Source: Thermoplasmatota archaeon
GTDB taxonomy: Archaea > Thermoplasmatota > Thermoplasmata > Thermoplasmatales > GCA-001856825
Assembly (NCBI GenBank): GCA_023379555.1
Contig: JAMCQR010000013.1
Span: 10,466 to 22,843 of the forward strand
Length of the DNA: 12,378 nucleotides
Direction: 5' to 3'
In this document: positions 1 to 6,567 of the stretch, in pieces
Layout: each line of letters begins with the position of its first letter
Position numbering within the stretch: the stretch's first letter is position 1
Program-made: the position numbers and the translations under genes
The notes under the pieces: model-generated
Told to the model about the DNA's origin: nothing
Databases searched by the model: none
What the model saw: the letters and a program-made list of their open reading frames with translations, nothing else

Positions 1-821
1 TTTGTCACATCCGGCTGAATAACGTCTACCAAGTCTGATGTAAGGTATGGCAGGAATAGATTCTTGTTCAGAACTCTCTCGCCCAGTGCTATCCTCACAT
101 CCGTCCTCTCCCTGAGTCTCTTCAAACCAGTGATCTGATCTGGATGAACTGGTTCCTCCACAAAAAATGGGTCGAGGTCCTCGATTCCCTCCGCCATCCT
201 GATAGCGGAATTCGCAGAAAATCTCCCGTGACACTCTATGAGGAGATCCAATTTCGTTTTCTCCTTCAGGGTCTCAATTATCTTTCTCGCCTTTTCGACT
301 CCCTTTCCGTCTATCTTGTCATAATTTGGTCCAAATGGATCAAACTTTGCTGCAGTGAATCCCATCCTCTCTACTTCCTTTGCCTTGGTCAGGAAGTCCT
401 GGGGGGTTATGCATTCGTCGTACCAGCCGTTTGCATAAGCTCTTACATCATCCCTGACCCTTCCTCCCAGTAGATTGTAAATAGGAGCCCCATACTGTTT
501 GCCCACTATGTCCCAGGATGCTATCTCAAATGCACTCAGGGCGGCGGTTGATTCCATAGATACGGGAAGATAGAAGGAGTGCTTGTAAAATTCAAGGTAG
601 TTTTTCCTAATATCATCAACTTCTTTGTTAAGGAATATTCTTCCAACTTCCCTCATTTCCTCATAAACAGGTCGAGTCATCAGTGTAGTGGGGGCCTCAC
701 CATAACCCATCTCCCCATCGCTTGTGATGAGCCTCAGGACCAGAATTGTGGAACTCCAAGGACTGGACTTCTCTCCTTCCTCTCCCAACTCCAAAATCTC
801 TATATCTTTTATTTTCGACAT
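1..821 (-). CDS. Sugar-acid dehydratase, enolase superfamily (gluconate/galactonate dehydratase type), C-terminus outside window
   Basis: This gene runs off the window start; 273 codons are visible. It is an enolase-superfamily protein of the mandelate racemase group. The N-terminal capping domain (about residues 5-125) is followed by the start of the TIM barrel. A K-F-D motif sits at 159-161, where the group carries its catalytic Lys. Likely metal ligands are Glu196 (IECHGR), Glu222 (FVEEP) and Glu248 (ALGER). The His general base expected later in the barrel lies beyond the edge. Archaeal relatives dehydrate gluconate or galactonate to 2-keto-3-deoxy sugar acids in the non-phosphorylative Entner-Doudoroff route, so that is the inferred role; the exact substrate cannot be read here. 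I start at ATG 821 (MSKIKDIE). ATG 833 and GTG 860 are in frame upstream. A T-rich stretch near 846-851 would suit a leaderless start at 821. The gene follows the ROK kinase on the same strand by about 85 bases. Confidence 0.82.
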   Translation of the reverse strand, partial: MSKIKDIEILELGEEGEKSSPWSSTILVLRLITSDGEMGYGEAPTTLMTRPVYEEMREVGRIFLNKEVDDIRKNYLEFYKHSFYLPVSMESTAALSAFEIASWDIVGKQYGAPIYNLLGGRVRDDVRAYANGWYDECITPQDFLTKAKEVERMGFTAAKFDPFGPNYDKIDGKGVEKARKIIETLKEKTKLDLLIECHGRFSANSAIRMAEGIEDLDPFFVEEPVHPDQITGLKRLRERTDVRIALGERVLNKNLFLPYLTSDLVDVIQPDVT

Positions 822-905
822 ACAGCTATTCATAGAAATATGGCTAAAAACATTTCTCACCCCATGGCACTCGATGCCGCTGTACCGAAATAGGGGGCCC
901 TACAG

Positions 906-1865
906 TCAGTTCTTTTTTCGTTTCATTGTTTCGTATATTGGAAGTGCGATCGGGGCCAATTCTACTGTTCTGTCCGCAACCCTCATGATAGGAACGTCTC
1001 TGTAATACTTCCCGAGCTCATTGTCCACTGCATCCTTGAGTTCGGACACAAACGCAGGGTCATTTTTCATCATGCCTCCCCCCAGAAATATGGCCTCTGG
1101 GTCAAACTCATTTACGTAGTTGGCTATAGCTACAGATAGGTAATACACCGTCTCATCCACCAAGAAAGTGCAGAAATGGTCACCGAGTTTTCGCCCGCTA
1201 AAAATATCCTCTGCCGAAATCCTTTCTAGCGGTATAGAAGATAAGAATGGGGAATTCCTCACTTCTTTGGAATTTTCAATTGCCCTTCTGGCGAGCGACC
1301 GCCCGGAGGCAAGAGATTCTATGCAGCCCCTCCGACCGCAGCCACATAGTGGACCATTCGCCAGTACTACCGTGTGTCCGAGCTCCCCTGCGTATCCATT
1401 TCCACCCCTGTAGATTTCATTGTTGACAAATATCCCTCCTCCAATTCCTGTCCCCACTACGAGATAGACATAGTTGCTGTACTTCTTTCCCTTGTCAAAC
1501 AGTTTGACGGATATAGCTTGGGCAGTAGCATCATTCTCTATGAACACTTCTCTGTGAAATATCTGCTTCAACCTTTTGCGAATGTTGACTTCATCCCATC
1601 CGATGAGGTTGGGTGCAGTTAATGAGATACCACTGTTGGAAATAGGTGCGGGGAATATAACGCCCACTTCATCAAAATGGTCAAACTGCTTTCCTGTCAC
1701 CTGAATCTGGTCGATTAGTTCTGCTACCCCTCTGAATTTCCTCGTCTTAACTTCTAACCTTTTCTTCACTCGACCTTCGCTCGATGCAAGTACTGCAGTG
1801 ATCTTTGTTCCTCCAATGTCGAAACCGAGATAGTTTTCCGTGGGCACATCTGAATAGGAAATCAA
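906..1865 (-). CDS. ROK-family sugar kinase (glucokinase-like)
   Basis: A 319-residue ROK kinase that phosphorylates a hexose or related sugar with ATP in the cytoplasm. Visible motifs are the N-terminal phosphate-binding FDIGGTK (15-21), the catalytic Asp112 in FIENDATA, the GTGIGGG loop (138-144), ELGH at 161-164, and the zinc-binding CGCGRRGC at 174-181 that defines the ROK family. The full length matches the family. The longest frame begins at TTG 1865; GTG 1847 (MPTENYLGFDIGG) is equally plausible and leaves a more typical short lead before the DIGGTK motif. It starts 26 bases (or 44 from the GTG) after the UPF0173 stop and precedes the sugar-acid dehydratase, so the three are probably co-transcribed. 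Glucokinase is the default assignment. The dehydratase neighbour makes a sugar-acid or keto-sugar substrate possible, but nothing in the sequence decides this. Confidence 0.88.
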   Translation of the reverse strand: MISYSDVPTENYLGFDIGGTKITAVLASSEGRVKKRLEVKTRKFRGVAELIDQIQVTGKQFDHFDEVGVIFPAPISNSGISLTAPNLIGWDEVNIRKRLKQIFHREVFIENDATAQAISVKLFDKGKKYSNYVYLVVGTGIGGGIFVNNEIYRGGNGYAGELGHTVVLANGPLCGCGRRGCIESLASGRSLARRAIENSKEVRNSPFLSSIPLERISAEDIFSGRKLGDHFCTFLVDETVYYLSVAIANYVNEFDPEAIFLGGGMMKNDPAFVSELKDAVDNELGKYYRDVPIMRVADRTVELAPIALPIYETMKRKKN

Positions 1866-1891
1866 GAAATTTAGCCTTTGTCTTTTATTTG

Positions 1892-2551
1892 TTATACTAT
1901 GAATGACTCTCCCGGTTTCATAATTGGAACCTTGAACTCGTCTCCCAGCGCATCTCGAAGCTCGTTTGGATTCGAGTCGATTGGCGGGAAGGTGCCATAG
2001 TGCATAGGCATGACGATTTCTGACCCGATCATCCTTGCTGCCATCGCCGCCTCTTTCGGTCCCATCGTGAAGAATCCACCCGTTGGCAGCAGCGAGACCT
2101 TTGGTTTGTACATCTGGCCTATAAGTTTCATGTCTCCGAATAGTCCAGTATCCCCTGCGTGATAAATCGTCACTCCGTCCCCCGTTATCACGGCTCCTGC
2201 ACAGTTACCACTGTGTACCGCAGGGACCAGACCAACCTTAATCTTACCAAAGTTTACCTGGTTGCCAATGTTCATTCCTACCAGGTTTTCGTCCGGTATT
2301 CCTTTCTCTGAACCGGGGAGAACGTTTTCAAACATCGATATCAGTTTGGCACCCTTGTTCTTGGTAATTTCGAACGCGTCTCCAAGGTGATCATCGTGGT
2401 TGTGGGTCACTATCACAAAATCCACCTTTTTCAGATTTTCTGCCTTTATGGGTGATTTTGGATTATTGTTCAGGAACGGATCGACCACCACAACGGCATC
2501 GTTAAAATCAATCTGCCACGCGGCATGGCCATACCAGGTTAGTTTTACCAT
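1892..2551 (-). CDS. UPF0173 family metal-dependent hydrolase (metallo-beta-lactamase fold)
   Basis: This 219-residue protein is a complete short metallo-beta-lactamase-fold hydrolase of the UPF0173 type. The metal site is intact: THNHDDH at 49-55 (His50, His52, Asp54, His55), His113 in PAVHSGN, Asp134 in HAGDTG and His184 in MPMHYGTF. The TWYGHAA start (residues 5-11) is typical of the family. Relatives are annotated only as hydrolases, with UlaG-like lactonases as distant kin; the substrate is unknown. Placement ahead of a sugar kinase and a sugar-acid dehydratase makes a sugar-lactone or phosphoester substrate a reasonable guess, but that is inference. ATG 2551 is preceded by a good ribosome site (GGAGAGG, 7 bases upstream). 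That is rarer in this window than leaderless starts and supports this start codon. Confidence 0.9.
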   Translation of the reverse strand: MVKLTWYGHAAWQIDFNDAVVVVDPFLNNNPKSPIKAENLKKVDFVIVTHNHDDHLGDAFEITKNKGAKLISMFENVLPGSEKGIPDENLVGMNIGNQVNFGKIKVGLVPAVHSGNCAGAVITGDGVTIYHAGDTGLFGDMKLIGQMYKPKVSLLPTGGFFTMGPKEAAMAARMIGSEIVMPMHYGTFPPIDSNPNELRDALGDEFKVPIMKPGESFIV

Positions 2552-2589
2552 TCTTTTTCCTCTCCTTGAACCATTGACAAAATTGATTG

Positions 2590-2597
2590 ATAAATAT
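2590..2597 (-). promoter_or_regulatory. TATA box of the UPF0173 - ROK - dehydratase unit
   Basis: On the minus strand this reads ATATTTAT. It lies about 42 bases before ATG 2551, which would place transcription start near 2568. That leaves a leader of about 17 bases holding the GGAGAGG ribosome site. The same 117-base gap carries the divergent promoter of the M50 gene. Confidence 0.5.
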
Positions 2598-2638
2598 TTT
2601 GTGAGGATGCCTGTGTATTTTCAAAATAGACTGCTCAG

Positions 2639-2650
2639 ATTATATATTAA
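2639..2650 (+). promoter_or_regulatory. TATA box of the small M50 protease gene
   Basis: The sequence ATTATATATTAA is centred about 25 bases before ATG 2669, the spacing expected for a leaderless archaeal transcript. An ATG at 2661 is in another frame, so the start at 2669 stands. Confidence 0.6.
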
Positions 2651-2668
2651 AATTGACTTCATGGCCAG

Positions 2669-3313
2669 ATGGCCACCTACACCGTTACGTACAAGAAGAG
2701 CAACTTCTCTAAGAAAGAGGTTAAAGACATTGCCATTTCAGTGGTCACTCTCTCCGTAGCTCTTTTCCTCATCATATATCGTACAACATTCAAAGTGAAT
2801 GGGGTCCCGCTCAAGCTGCCGATCTTGTCTGCGCTGGGAATAGGTTTTTTGATGACCATTACTGCTTTTCTTATTCACGAAATGAGCCACAAATTCACAG
2901 CTATTCACTTTGGGGCCTGGTCTGAGTTTAGAATGTGGCCCCTAGGACTCGTGCTAACAATCGTAACTGGACTCATTGGCTTTCTTTTCGCACTACCAGG
3001 CGCCGTCTACTTTGCCAGCTACAGAAATCCGATAAGGGAAGGCAAGATAGCTATGGCAGGACCAGTAGCAAACCTTGTTATGGGAATTGCTCTGTTGCCC
3101 GTCCTTCTATTTGTCCCAATGCATTTTGAATTTTATGCAGCCGTCTACTTCCTCGTATACATAAATCTCTGGCTCGGACTATTCAATCTCATTCCTTTCC
3201 CACCGCTCGACGGAAGTAAGGTTTTCGCATGGAACAAAACTTACTGGGGAGCTATTTTTGCAGTCGCTGCCGTTCTGGTGGCATATTTCTTCATATCGTT
3301 TGGATTCCTCTGA
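2669..3313 (+). CDS. Small membrane M50-family (site-2 protease-like) zinc metallopeptidase
   Basis: A 214-residue intramembrane metalloprotease. The HEMSH motif (His70, Glu71, His74) lies in a hydrophobic segment, and the third ligand motif PPLDG (Asp181) follows NLIPF, the M50 arrangement. Hydrophobic segments are seen at about 20-38, 50-75, 92-115, 127-150, 155-178 and 190-214. There is no PDZ or CBS domain, so this is the minimal SpoIVFB/S2P-like form. Such proteins cleave membrane-embedded substrates, for example anchored regulators or signal-peptide remnants; the substrate here is unknown. The gene stands alone with its own TATA box. It converges on the DedA-family gene with 19 bases between stop codons. 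A second M50 protein begins at 12166. Confidence 0.87.
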   Translation: MATYTVTYKKSNFSKKEVKDIAISVVTLSVALFLIIYRTTFKVNGVPLKLPILSALGIGFLMTITAFLIHEMSHKFTAIHFGAWSEFRMWPLGLVLTIVTGLIGFLFALPGAVYFASYRNPIREGKIAMAGPVANLVMGIALLPVLLFVPMHFEFYAAVYFLVYINLWLGLFNLIPFPPLDGSKVFAWNKTYWGAIFAVAAVLVAYFFISFGFL

Positions 3314-3332
3314 AATATAGCTACCTGAGAAA

Positions 3333-4013
3333 CTACTTAGTCCCCTTTGCCTGTTGCGAATTTTCGGATGGTCCAACTTTTTCTTCCTTCTTTCTCTTCA
3401 CATAGAATCTGTAGATGAAATATCCCAAGAATGCGAATACGAATATCACAAGCAGTACTGTTCCAACGGTGCTTATTATCGGAACCAGCTTGTTCCACGA
3501 CCTACCGAGAGCATATCCACCGGCCTCGAGGGCAGTAGACCATATCAGTGATCCGGCGAAGGTGAAAATAGAGAACCTTACAACGTTCATCTTTGACACT
3601 CCCGCGGGGACGCTCATGTAAGACCTGAATCCGGGGACGAATCTTCCGAAAAATACCGTCCACTCTCCTCGTGCATCGAACCACTTCTCGGTTCTCTGGA
3701 GATGCTCCTCCTTCAGACCGACGTACCTCCCTATAAATAGAATCAACGGTCTGCCACCGTAGACTGAAATATAGTACAGTAGCAGATTTCCGACGAACCC
3801 TCCAACAGAGCCCGCCAAAGCGTAGACCACGAACAGTCCAACACTGCCAACCGAGAGAAAACCGGCAAATACCATTATAACTTCTGATGGGAAAGGAAGC
3901 CCTAGTCCCTCAAGGACCATCAGGAGGAATACTCCCGCAGGTCCCAAACTACTCATCAATGCCAGTGATTCTTGAACAAAGTACTGAATAATGCCTGATA
4001 ATGTGAAACTCAC
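3333..4013 (-). CDS. DedA / VTT-domain family integral membrane protein
   Basis: A 226-residue multi-pass membrane protein of the DedA (SNARE-associated/VTT) family. Diagnostic motifs are GLGLPFPSE (36-44), just after the first hydrophobic segment, and FFGRFVPGFRSYMSVPAG (about 121-138), the conserved re-entrant region with its Arg residues. A hydrophobic segment near 180-202 precedes a basic, charged C-terminal tail (KRKKEEK...). Family members are linked to lipid flipping or scrambling and membrane homeostasis in bacteria; the archaeal role is not established. The start is GTG 4013, with GAGGGT about 10 bases upstream as a weak ribosome site. Residues 1-20 are mostly non-polar and could precede the true first helix; ATG codons further in would cut the family domain less well. 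Confidence 0.88.
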   Translation of the reverse strand: MSFTLSGIIQYFVQESLALMSSLGPAGVFLLMVLEGLGLPFPSEVIMVFAGFLSVGSVGLFVVYALAGSVGGFVGNLLLYYISVYGGRPLILFIGRYVGLKEEHLQRTEKWFDARGEWTVFFGRFVPGFRSYMSVPAGVSKMNVVRFSIFTFAGSLIWSTALEAGGYALGRSWNKLVPIISTVGTVLLVIFVFAFLGYFIYRFYVKRKKEEKVGPSENSQQAKGTK

Positions 4014-4043
4014 TTTGATCCGACCCTCTTATGAAAACTAGGT

Positions 4044-4056
4044 AATAAATATAAGT
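4044..4056 (-). promoter_or_regulatory. TATA box of the DedA-family gene
   Basis: The minus strand reads CTTATATTTATTA, centred about 37 bases before GTG 4013. Transcription should start near 4025, giving a leader of about 12 bases that includes the weak GAGGGT site. Confidence 0.5.
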
Positions 4057-4189
4057 AGGTAAACGAGGAGTTCTTTATCGATTAATAAGCTACTGAGTAT
4101 AGGTTACAAATTTGCCTTGACTTGAGCAATAGTTCCGAAATTTTCCATCTCGTCTTTCAATTTCATGTCATTTTGATTGGAAACACAAT
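4057..4189. other. Intergenic stretch between the DedA-family and HNH genes
   Basis: AT-rich, with no ORF or RNA gene that I can support. Its one notable element is the 15-mer at 4100-4114 (T-AGGTTACAAATTTG), which recurs with one change at 5430-5444 in the other large divergent gap of this window. Confidence 0.4.
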
Positions 4190-4199
4190 CATATTATCT
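4190..4199 (+). promoter_or_regulatory. Possible TATA box of the HNH gene
   Basis: CATATTATCT lies about 39 bases before ATG 4233, giving a short leader of about 13 bases. It is a weaker match than the other boxes in the window. Confidence 0.35.
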
Positions 4200-4232
4200 T
4201 AATGCGCATCTAACCCTCAAATTGAATTGACG

Positions 4233-4850
4233 ATGAAAGGCAACATTGAGGAAAGGCTGGAAAGACTTAACAGAAAATACTCCCAATATGGAGAGGTATA
4301 CGACTATGTCAGTTCAGGAAGCGCAGAAGAGACCAATATCTCCTGGAACACTGCAAAGTTAATTGCATTGGAAAGGGACGAATATAAGTGCAGAATTTGT
4401 GGAAAAGCACCGATGATTTCAGAGGACAAGGAAGGAGTGAGCCGACTGAGAGTGGAGGTCGAAGTTCATCACATTGTACCTAGAATTGCAGGAGGTTCCG
4501 ATTCCTCTAAGAATCTCATCACGCTCTGCAAGGAATGCCACATTAAGACATTCAAGAGTAACTACACTGGAGTACCGTTTATTGCGAGAAGACTGGACGA
4601 GAGGGTAGAGGTACTGACCAATAGCGCTGCACTACTCAGGTACGGCAGCAATTGTCAGAATCTTCCATTGACCTCATTCCATTACCGAAACGGGGAAGTA
4701 TCACTAAAAGAGCCACTCGACTGTAAGATCTGCGATTTTCCGAGTCTAAAAAGGGTTTATGATACGATATTCCAATACGATCTTGACATTGAAGAAATTG
4801 TAATAAAAGATAAAAAAGGAAAATTTTGCGTCGGAATTATTGAAAAATAA
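4233..4850 (+). CDS. HNH endonuclease-domain protein
   Basis: A 205-residue protein with a central HNH nuclease domain. CRIC at 53-56 and CKEC at 99-102 form the zinc knuckles. His79-His80 start the catalytic stretch (VHHIVPRIAGGSDSSKNLI), Asn94 is the middle residue, and His103 closes the motif. The N-terminal 45 residues are charged and helical. The C-terminal half after about residue 115 matches nothing I know and holds a further CKIC pair (164, 167), perhaps another metal site. Stand-alone HNH proteins include restriction, repair and homing enzymes. Nothing here (no methylase, no intron or intein) says which, so the role is open. A TTG at 4227 is also in frame, but ATG 4233 is the natural start. 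The gene is monocistronic and converges on the SSB gene with 7 bases between stops. Confidence 0.8.
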   Translation: MKGNIEERLERLNRKYSQYGEVYDYVSSGSAEETNISWNTAKLIALERDEYKCRICGKAPMISEDKEGVSRLRVEVEVHHIVPRIAGGSDSSKNLITLCKECHIKTFKSNYTGVPFIARRLDERVEVLTNSAALLRYGSNCQNLPLTSFHYRNGEVSLKEPLDCKICDFPSLKRVYDTIFQYDLDIEEIVIKDKKGKFCVGIIEK

Positions 4851-4857
4851 ATTCCGT

Positions 4858-5280
4858 TTAGAACCTGCTTCTGAAATTCCTGTTGTTGTTGAAGCTTCTT
4901 CTGGGTCTTCTATCGACCTCATCGGTCTGATATTCCTTCTCACTCATGTCGAGAGACTCATTTACTGATTCAACTGCGGAATCGGATTTCTTTATTGCTC
5001 CGTACTTTCCGACGTTGAGTCTCATGTGTCCCCTAACAAAGCTTACGTAGCCATTCTCAACTACAACGCTGTCGCCATTTTCTACTTGGCTCGCCTGTTC
5101 ATTCCAGAGTGACATTGTCACTTTTGCCGTCTCGTCGCCTAGGACTGCTTCGGTTACTTTTTTCTGTTCGCCGTATCTTGTCTGTATGTCTTTTGCCTCG
5201 CCAACATTCAAAACCTTTGCCAAAACAGTCACTCTCTTGGATCCCTGGTTGAGATCCTTCACTTTTGTAAATTCGTCCAT
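4858..5280 (-). CDS. ssb: Single-stranded DNA-binding protein, single OB fold with basic tail (RPA-like)
   Basis: A 140-residue protein with one OB fold (about residues 5-95) and a flexible C-terminal tail. The phrase EAKDIQTRYGEQKKVTEAVL, followed by GDETAKVTMSLW and later GYVSFVRGHMRLNVG, closely resembles the crenarchaeal Sulfolobus SSB as I remember it. That protein has one OB fold and is about 148 residues long. The tail is first acidic, then Arg/Asn-rich (RRPRRSFNNNRNFRSRF), unlike the acidic tip of bacterial SSBs. It should coat single-stranded DNA in replication and repair. I start at ATG 5280 (MDEFTKV); an in-frame TTG at 5292 would add four residues. The minus-strand sequence after the stop is T-rich (TTTATTTTTC at 4843-4850 and beyond), inside the end of the HNH gene, and could terminate transcription. 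Confidence 0.83.
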   Translation of the reverse strand: MDEFTKVKDLNQGSKRVTVLAKVLNVGEAKDIQTRYGEQKKVTEAVLGDETAKVTMSLWNEQASQVENGDSVVVENGYVSFVRGHMRLNVGKYGAIKKSDSAVESVNESLDMSEKEYQTDEVDRRPRRSFNNNRNFRSRF

Positions 5281-5358
5281 ATATACTACCAATCCTTTGT
5301 CTAGAGCTTTTTGCTCAGCATCTGCAGACTGACTAGCCTATTAACCTTTTCGCCCGAA

Positions 5359-5369
5359 CTATATAAGGC
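5359..5369 (-). promoter_or_regulatory. TATA box, probably of ssb
   Basis: The minus strand reads GCCTTATATAG, a near-ideal archaeal TATA box. Transcription would start near 5339 and give a leader of about 59 bases before ATG 5280, longer than elsewhere in this window. The core is nearly symmetrical (CTATATAAG on the plus strand), so it could also drive plus-strand transcription toward 5390. Confidence 0.5.
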
Positions 5370-5612
5370 ACAGCCTTCATGTTCATTCTAATTCTCAACT
5401 TATTCAAGAATTCTAATCAATATTTTTGCTAGGTTACGAATTTGATTAAATCTTCAAAATCATGCGTGGATGACATTCGTTAAATTCAATACTATCTGTA
5501 AATCGTAATGGCTTGGAATATAGGGATGTAATATTGTTTGGAGCATAGATTACGATTTGTGTTCGCTTTATTGTGAATAATTCAGTATTTTCTTTATAGG
5601 CAAAAAATCAAA
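5370..5612. other. Long non-coding divergent gap between ssb and speD
   Basis: No gene is supported here. Two elements stand out: the 15-mer at 5430-5444 shared with 4100-4114, and a perfect 10-base inverted repeat (AAATCGTAAT at 5500-5509, ATTACGATTT at 5549-5558). Both lie upstream of speD and could be regulator sites or part of an RNA structure. Only very short plus-strand ORFs occur (for example 17 codons from ATG 5379). Confidence 0.4.
5500..5558. repeat. 10-base perfect inverted repeat upstream of speD
   Basis: AAATCGTAAT at 5500-5509 is the exact reverse complement of ATTACGATTT at 5549-5558, with 39 bases between. It lies 55-115 bases before the speD TATA box. It could be two operator half-sites or a stem closing an AT-rich loop. 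Confidence 0.45.
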
Positions 5613-5622
5613 CTTTAAATAT
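5613..5622 (+). promoter_or_regulatory. TATA box of speD
   Basis: CTTTAAATAT is centred about 38 bases before GTG 5656. The short leader contains GGTGA (5645-5649), complementary to the usual archaeal 16S rRNA 3' end, about 6 bases before the GTG. Confidence 0.55.
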
Positions 5623-5655
5623 GAGTCTCTCCTCACAGGAATCGGTGACAAGTTA

Positions 5656-6045
5656 GTGTCCATAGGAATTCATCTTGTAGGCGATCTCAAGGGCGTTGAC
5701 CCTCAGAAAATTTCAAAGGTAGATTCTATGCAGCAAATAGTGGAATCTGCAGTACGGTACGGTAAACTTACAAAAATCAGATCGTATTATCATCAATTCA
5801 CACCGAATGGTGTGAGCGGCATCGTACTACTTGCTGAATCACATCTTAGCTTTCATACATGGCCAGAGTATGGACTGGTTGCACTTGACATCTTTACTTG
5901 TGGTCCAACGGAAAATGCGGAGAATGCTCTTGAATATATCCTTGGTAAACTGACTCCATCCAGCATTGAGTACAAGCGTGTTGAGAGGGGTGTAGAGTTC
6001 CCAAGGGGCGTACAGAAAGAGAAATTGGTCGAAGCAACGTCGTAG
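5656..6045 (+). CDS. speD: S-adenosylmethionine decarboxylase proenzyme (class 1b, pyruvoyl-dependent)
   Basis: A 129-residue proenzyme of the short prokaryotic SpeD family. The self-cleavage site is clear: AESHLSFHTWPE at 60-71, with cleavage expected between Glu61 and Ser62, so Ser62 becomes the pyruvoyl group of the alpha chain. His67 (processing) and Cys82 in IFTCGP (catalysis) sit at the same offsets as in Thermotoga SpeD. It makes decarboxylated AdoMet, the aminopropyl donor for spermidine. Some archaeal members of this family decarboxylate arginine to agmatine instead, and the motif alone does not separate the two. The start is GTG 5656, giving the family-typical opening SIGIHLVGDL; GGTGA just upstream supports it. 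The gene has its own promoter and converges on hjc, leaving 12 bases between stops. Confidence 0.93.
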   Translation: MSIGIHLVGDLKGVDPQKISKVDSMQQIVESAVRYGKLTKIRSYYHQFTPNGVSGIVLLAESHLSFHTWPEYGLVALDIFTCGPTENAENALEYILGKLTPSSIEYKRVERGVEFPRGVQKEKLVEATS

Positions 6046-6057
6046 ATTCTACAAGCA

Positions 6058-6564
6058 TCAAAACAGATATTCTAAAAGAGAAGTTAACTGGAGGCCTTTC
6101 TCCCACTTCATGGAATAAGAACCTCCTTTAGTGACTTCTAATTTTGGTATATTCTTTGCAAATATTCTGTATCTTCCTTCATACTGCGAGTCAAAAGTAA
6201 AAATTCTCCAAGGGTCGCCATTGACGTTCTTTAACCTAAATGCGTACAGCGGCATAACACCGGTCTTTGTTACCATTTCCACATATTCTTCTGCCTGTTC
6301 CTGAGAACGTGCAGAAGAAGAAGAGAAGTTTAGTATCTTTTCCTTGGAACTCTTGATCTCAATGGGAATGCTCAGATCGTGTCTAATGATGATTATATCG
6401 AATCCGTGACTGCCTGCTGCCCTCACAACTAGAAAAGGCCTGGACTTTATTCTTTCCTTGACATCCTCTCTTATCCAGCCAACCTTCCCAAGCTTGTCTT
6501 CGTTTCCCGCCAGTATCAGTTTCAGCTCTCGCTCATAAACAGTTCCGTTTACCGCAGCATCCAC
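6058..6564 (-). CDS. hjc: Holliday junction resolvase, Hjc type
   Basis: A 168-residue nuclease of the archaeal Hjc family, which cuts four-way DNA junctions in recombination and fork repair. The active-site pattern is visible: YERE (Glu11, Glu13), VVRAAGS (46-52), Asp56, and the E-x-K pair Glu69/Lys71 in PIEIKSS. Asp56 to Glu69 spans 13 residues, as I recall for characterised Hjc, but the stretch from YERE to the Asp is about 20 residues longer, an insertion around residues 20-41. The C-terminal extension after residue 110 is also longer than in typical members (about 120-140 residues). The start is GTG 6564, only three bases after the rfcS stop and in the same frame as rfcS. Co-expression with the clamp loader subunit fits a replication-repair role. 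Confidence 0.85.
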   Translation of the reverse strand: MDAAVNGTVYERELKLILAGNEDKLGKVGWIREDVKERIKSRPFLVVRAAGSHGFDIIIIRHDLSIPIEIKSSKEKILNFSSSSARSQEQAEEYVEMVTKTGVMPLYAFRLKNVNGDPWRIFTFDSQYEGRYRIFAKNIPKLEVTKGGSYSMKWEKGLQLTSLLEYLF

Positions 6565-6567
6565 CTC

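Noticed and set aside
144..473. 109-residue plus-strand open frame
   Set aside because: It lies wholly within the minus-strand sugar-acid dehydratase, whose codons spell clear enolase-superfamily motifs. The plus frame shows no recognisable domain.
5379..5432. 17-codon plus-strand ORF after the symmetric TATA box
   Set aside because: It is too short, with AT-rich composition typical of non-coding sequence and no ribosome site. It was kept only as part of the gap description.
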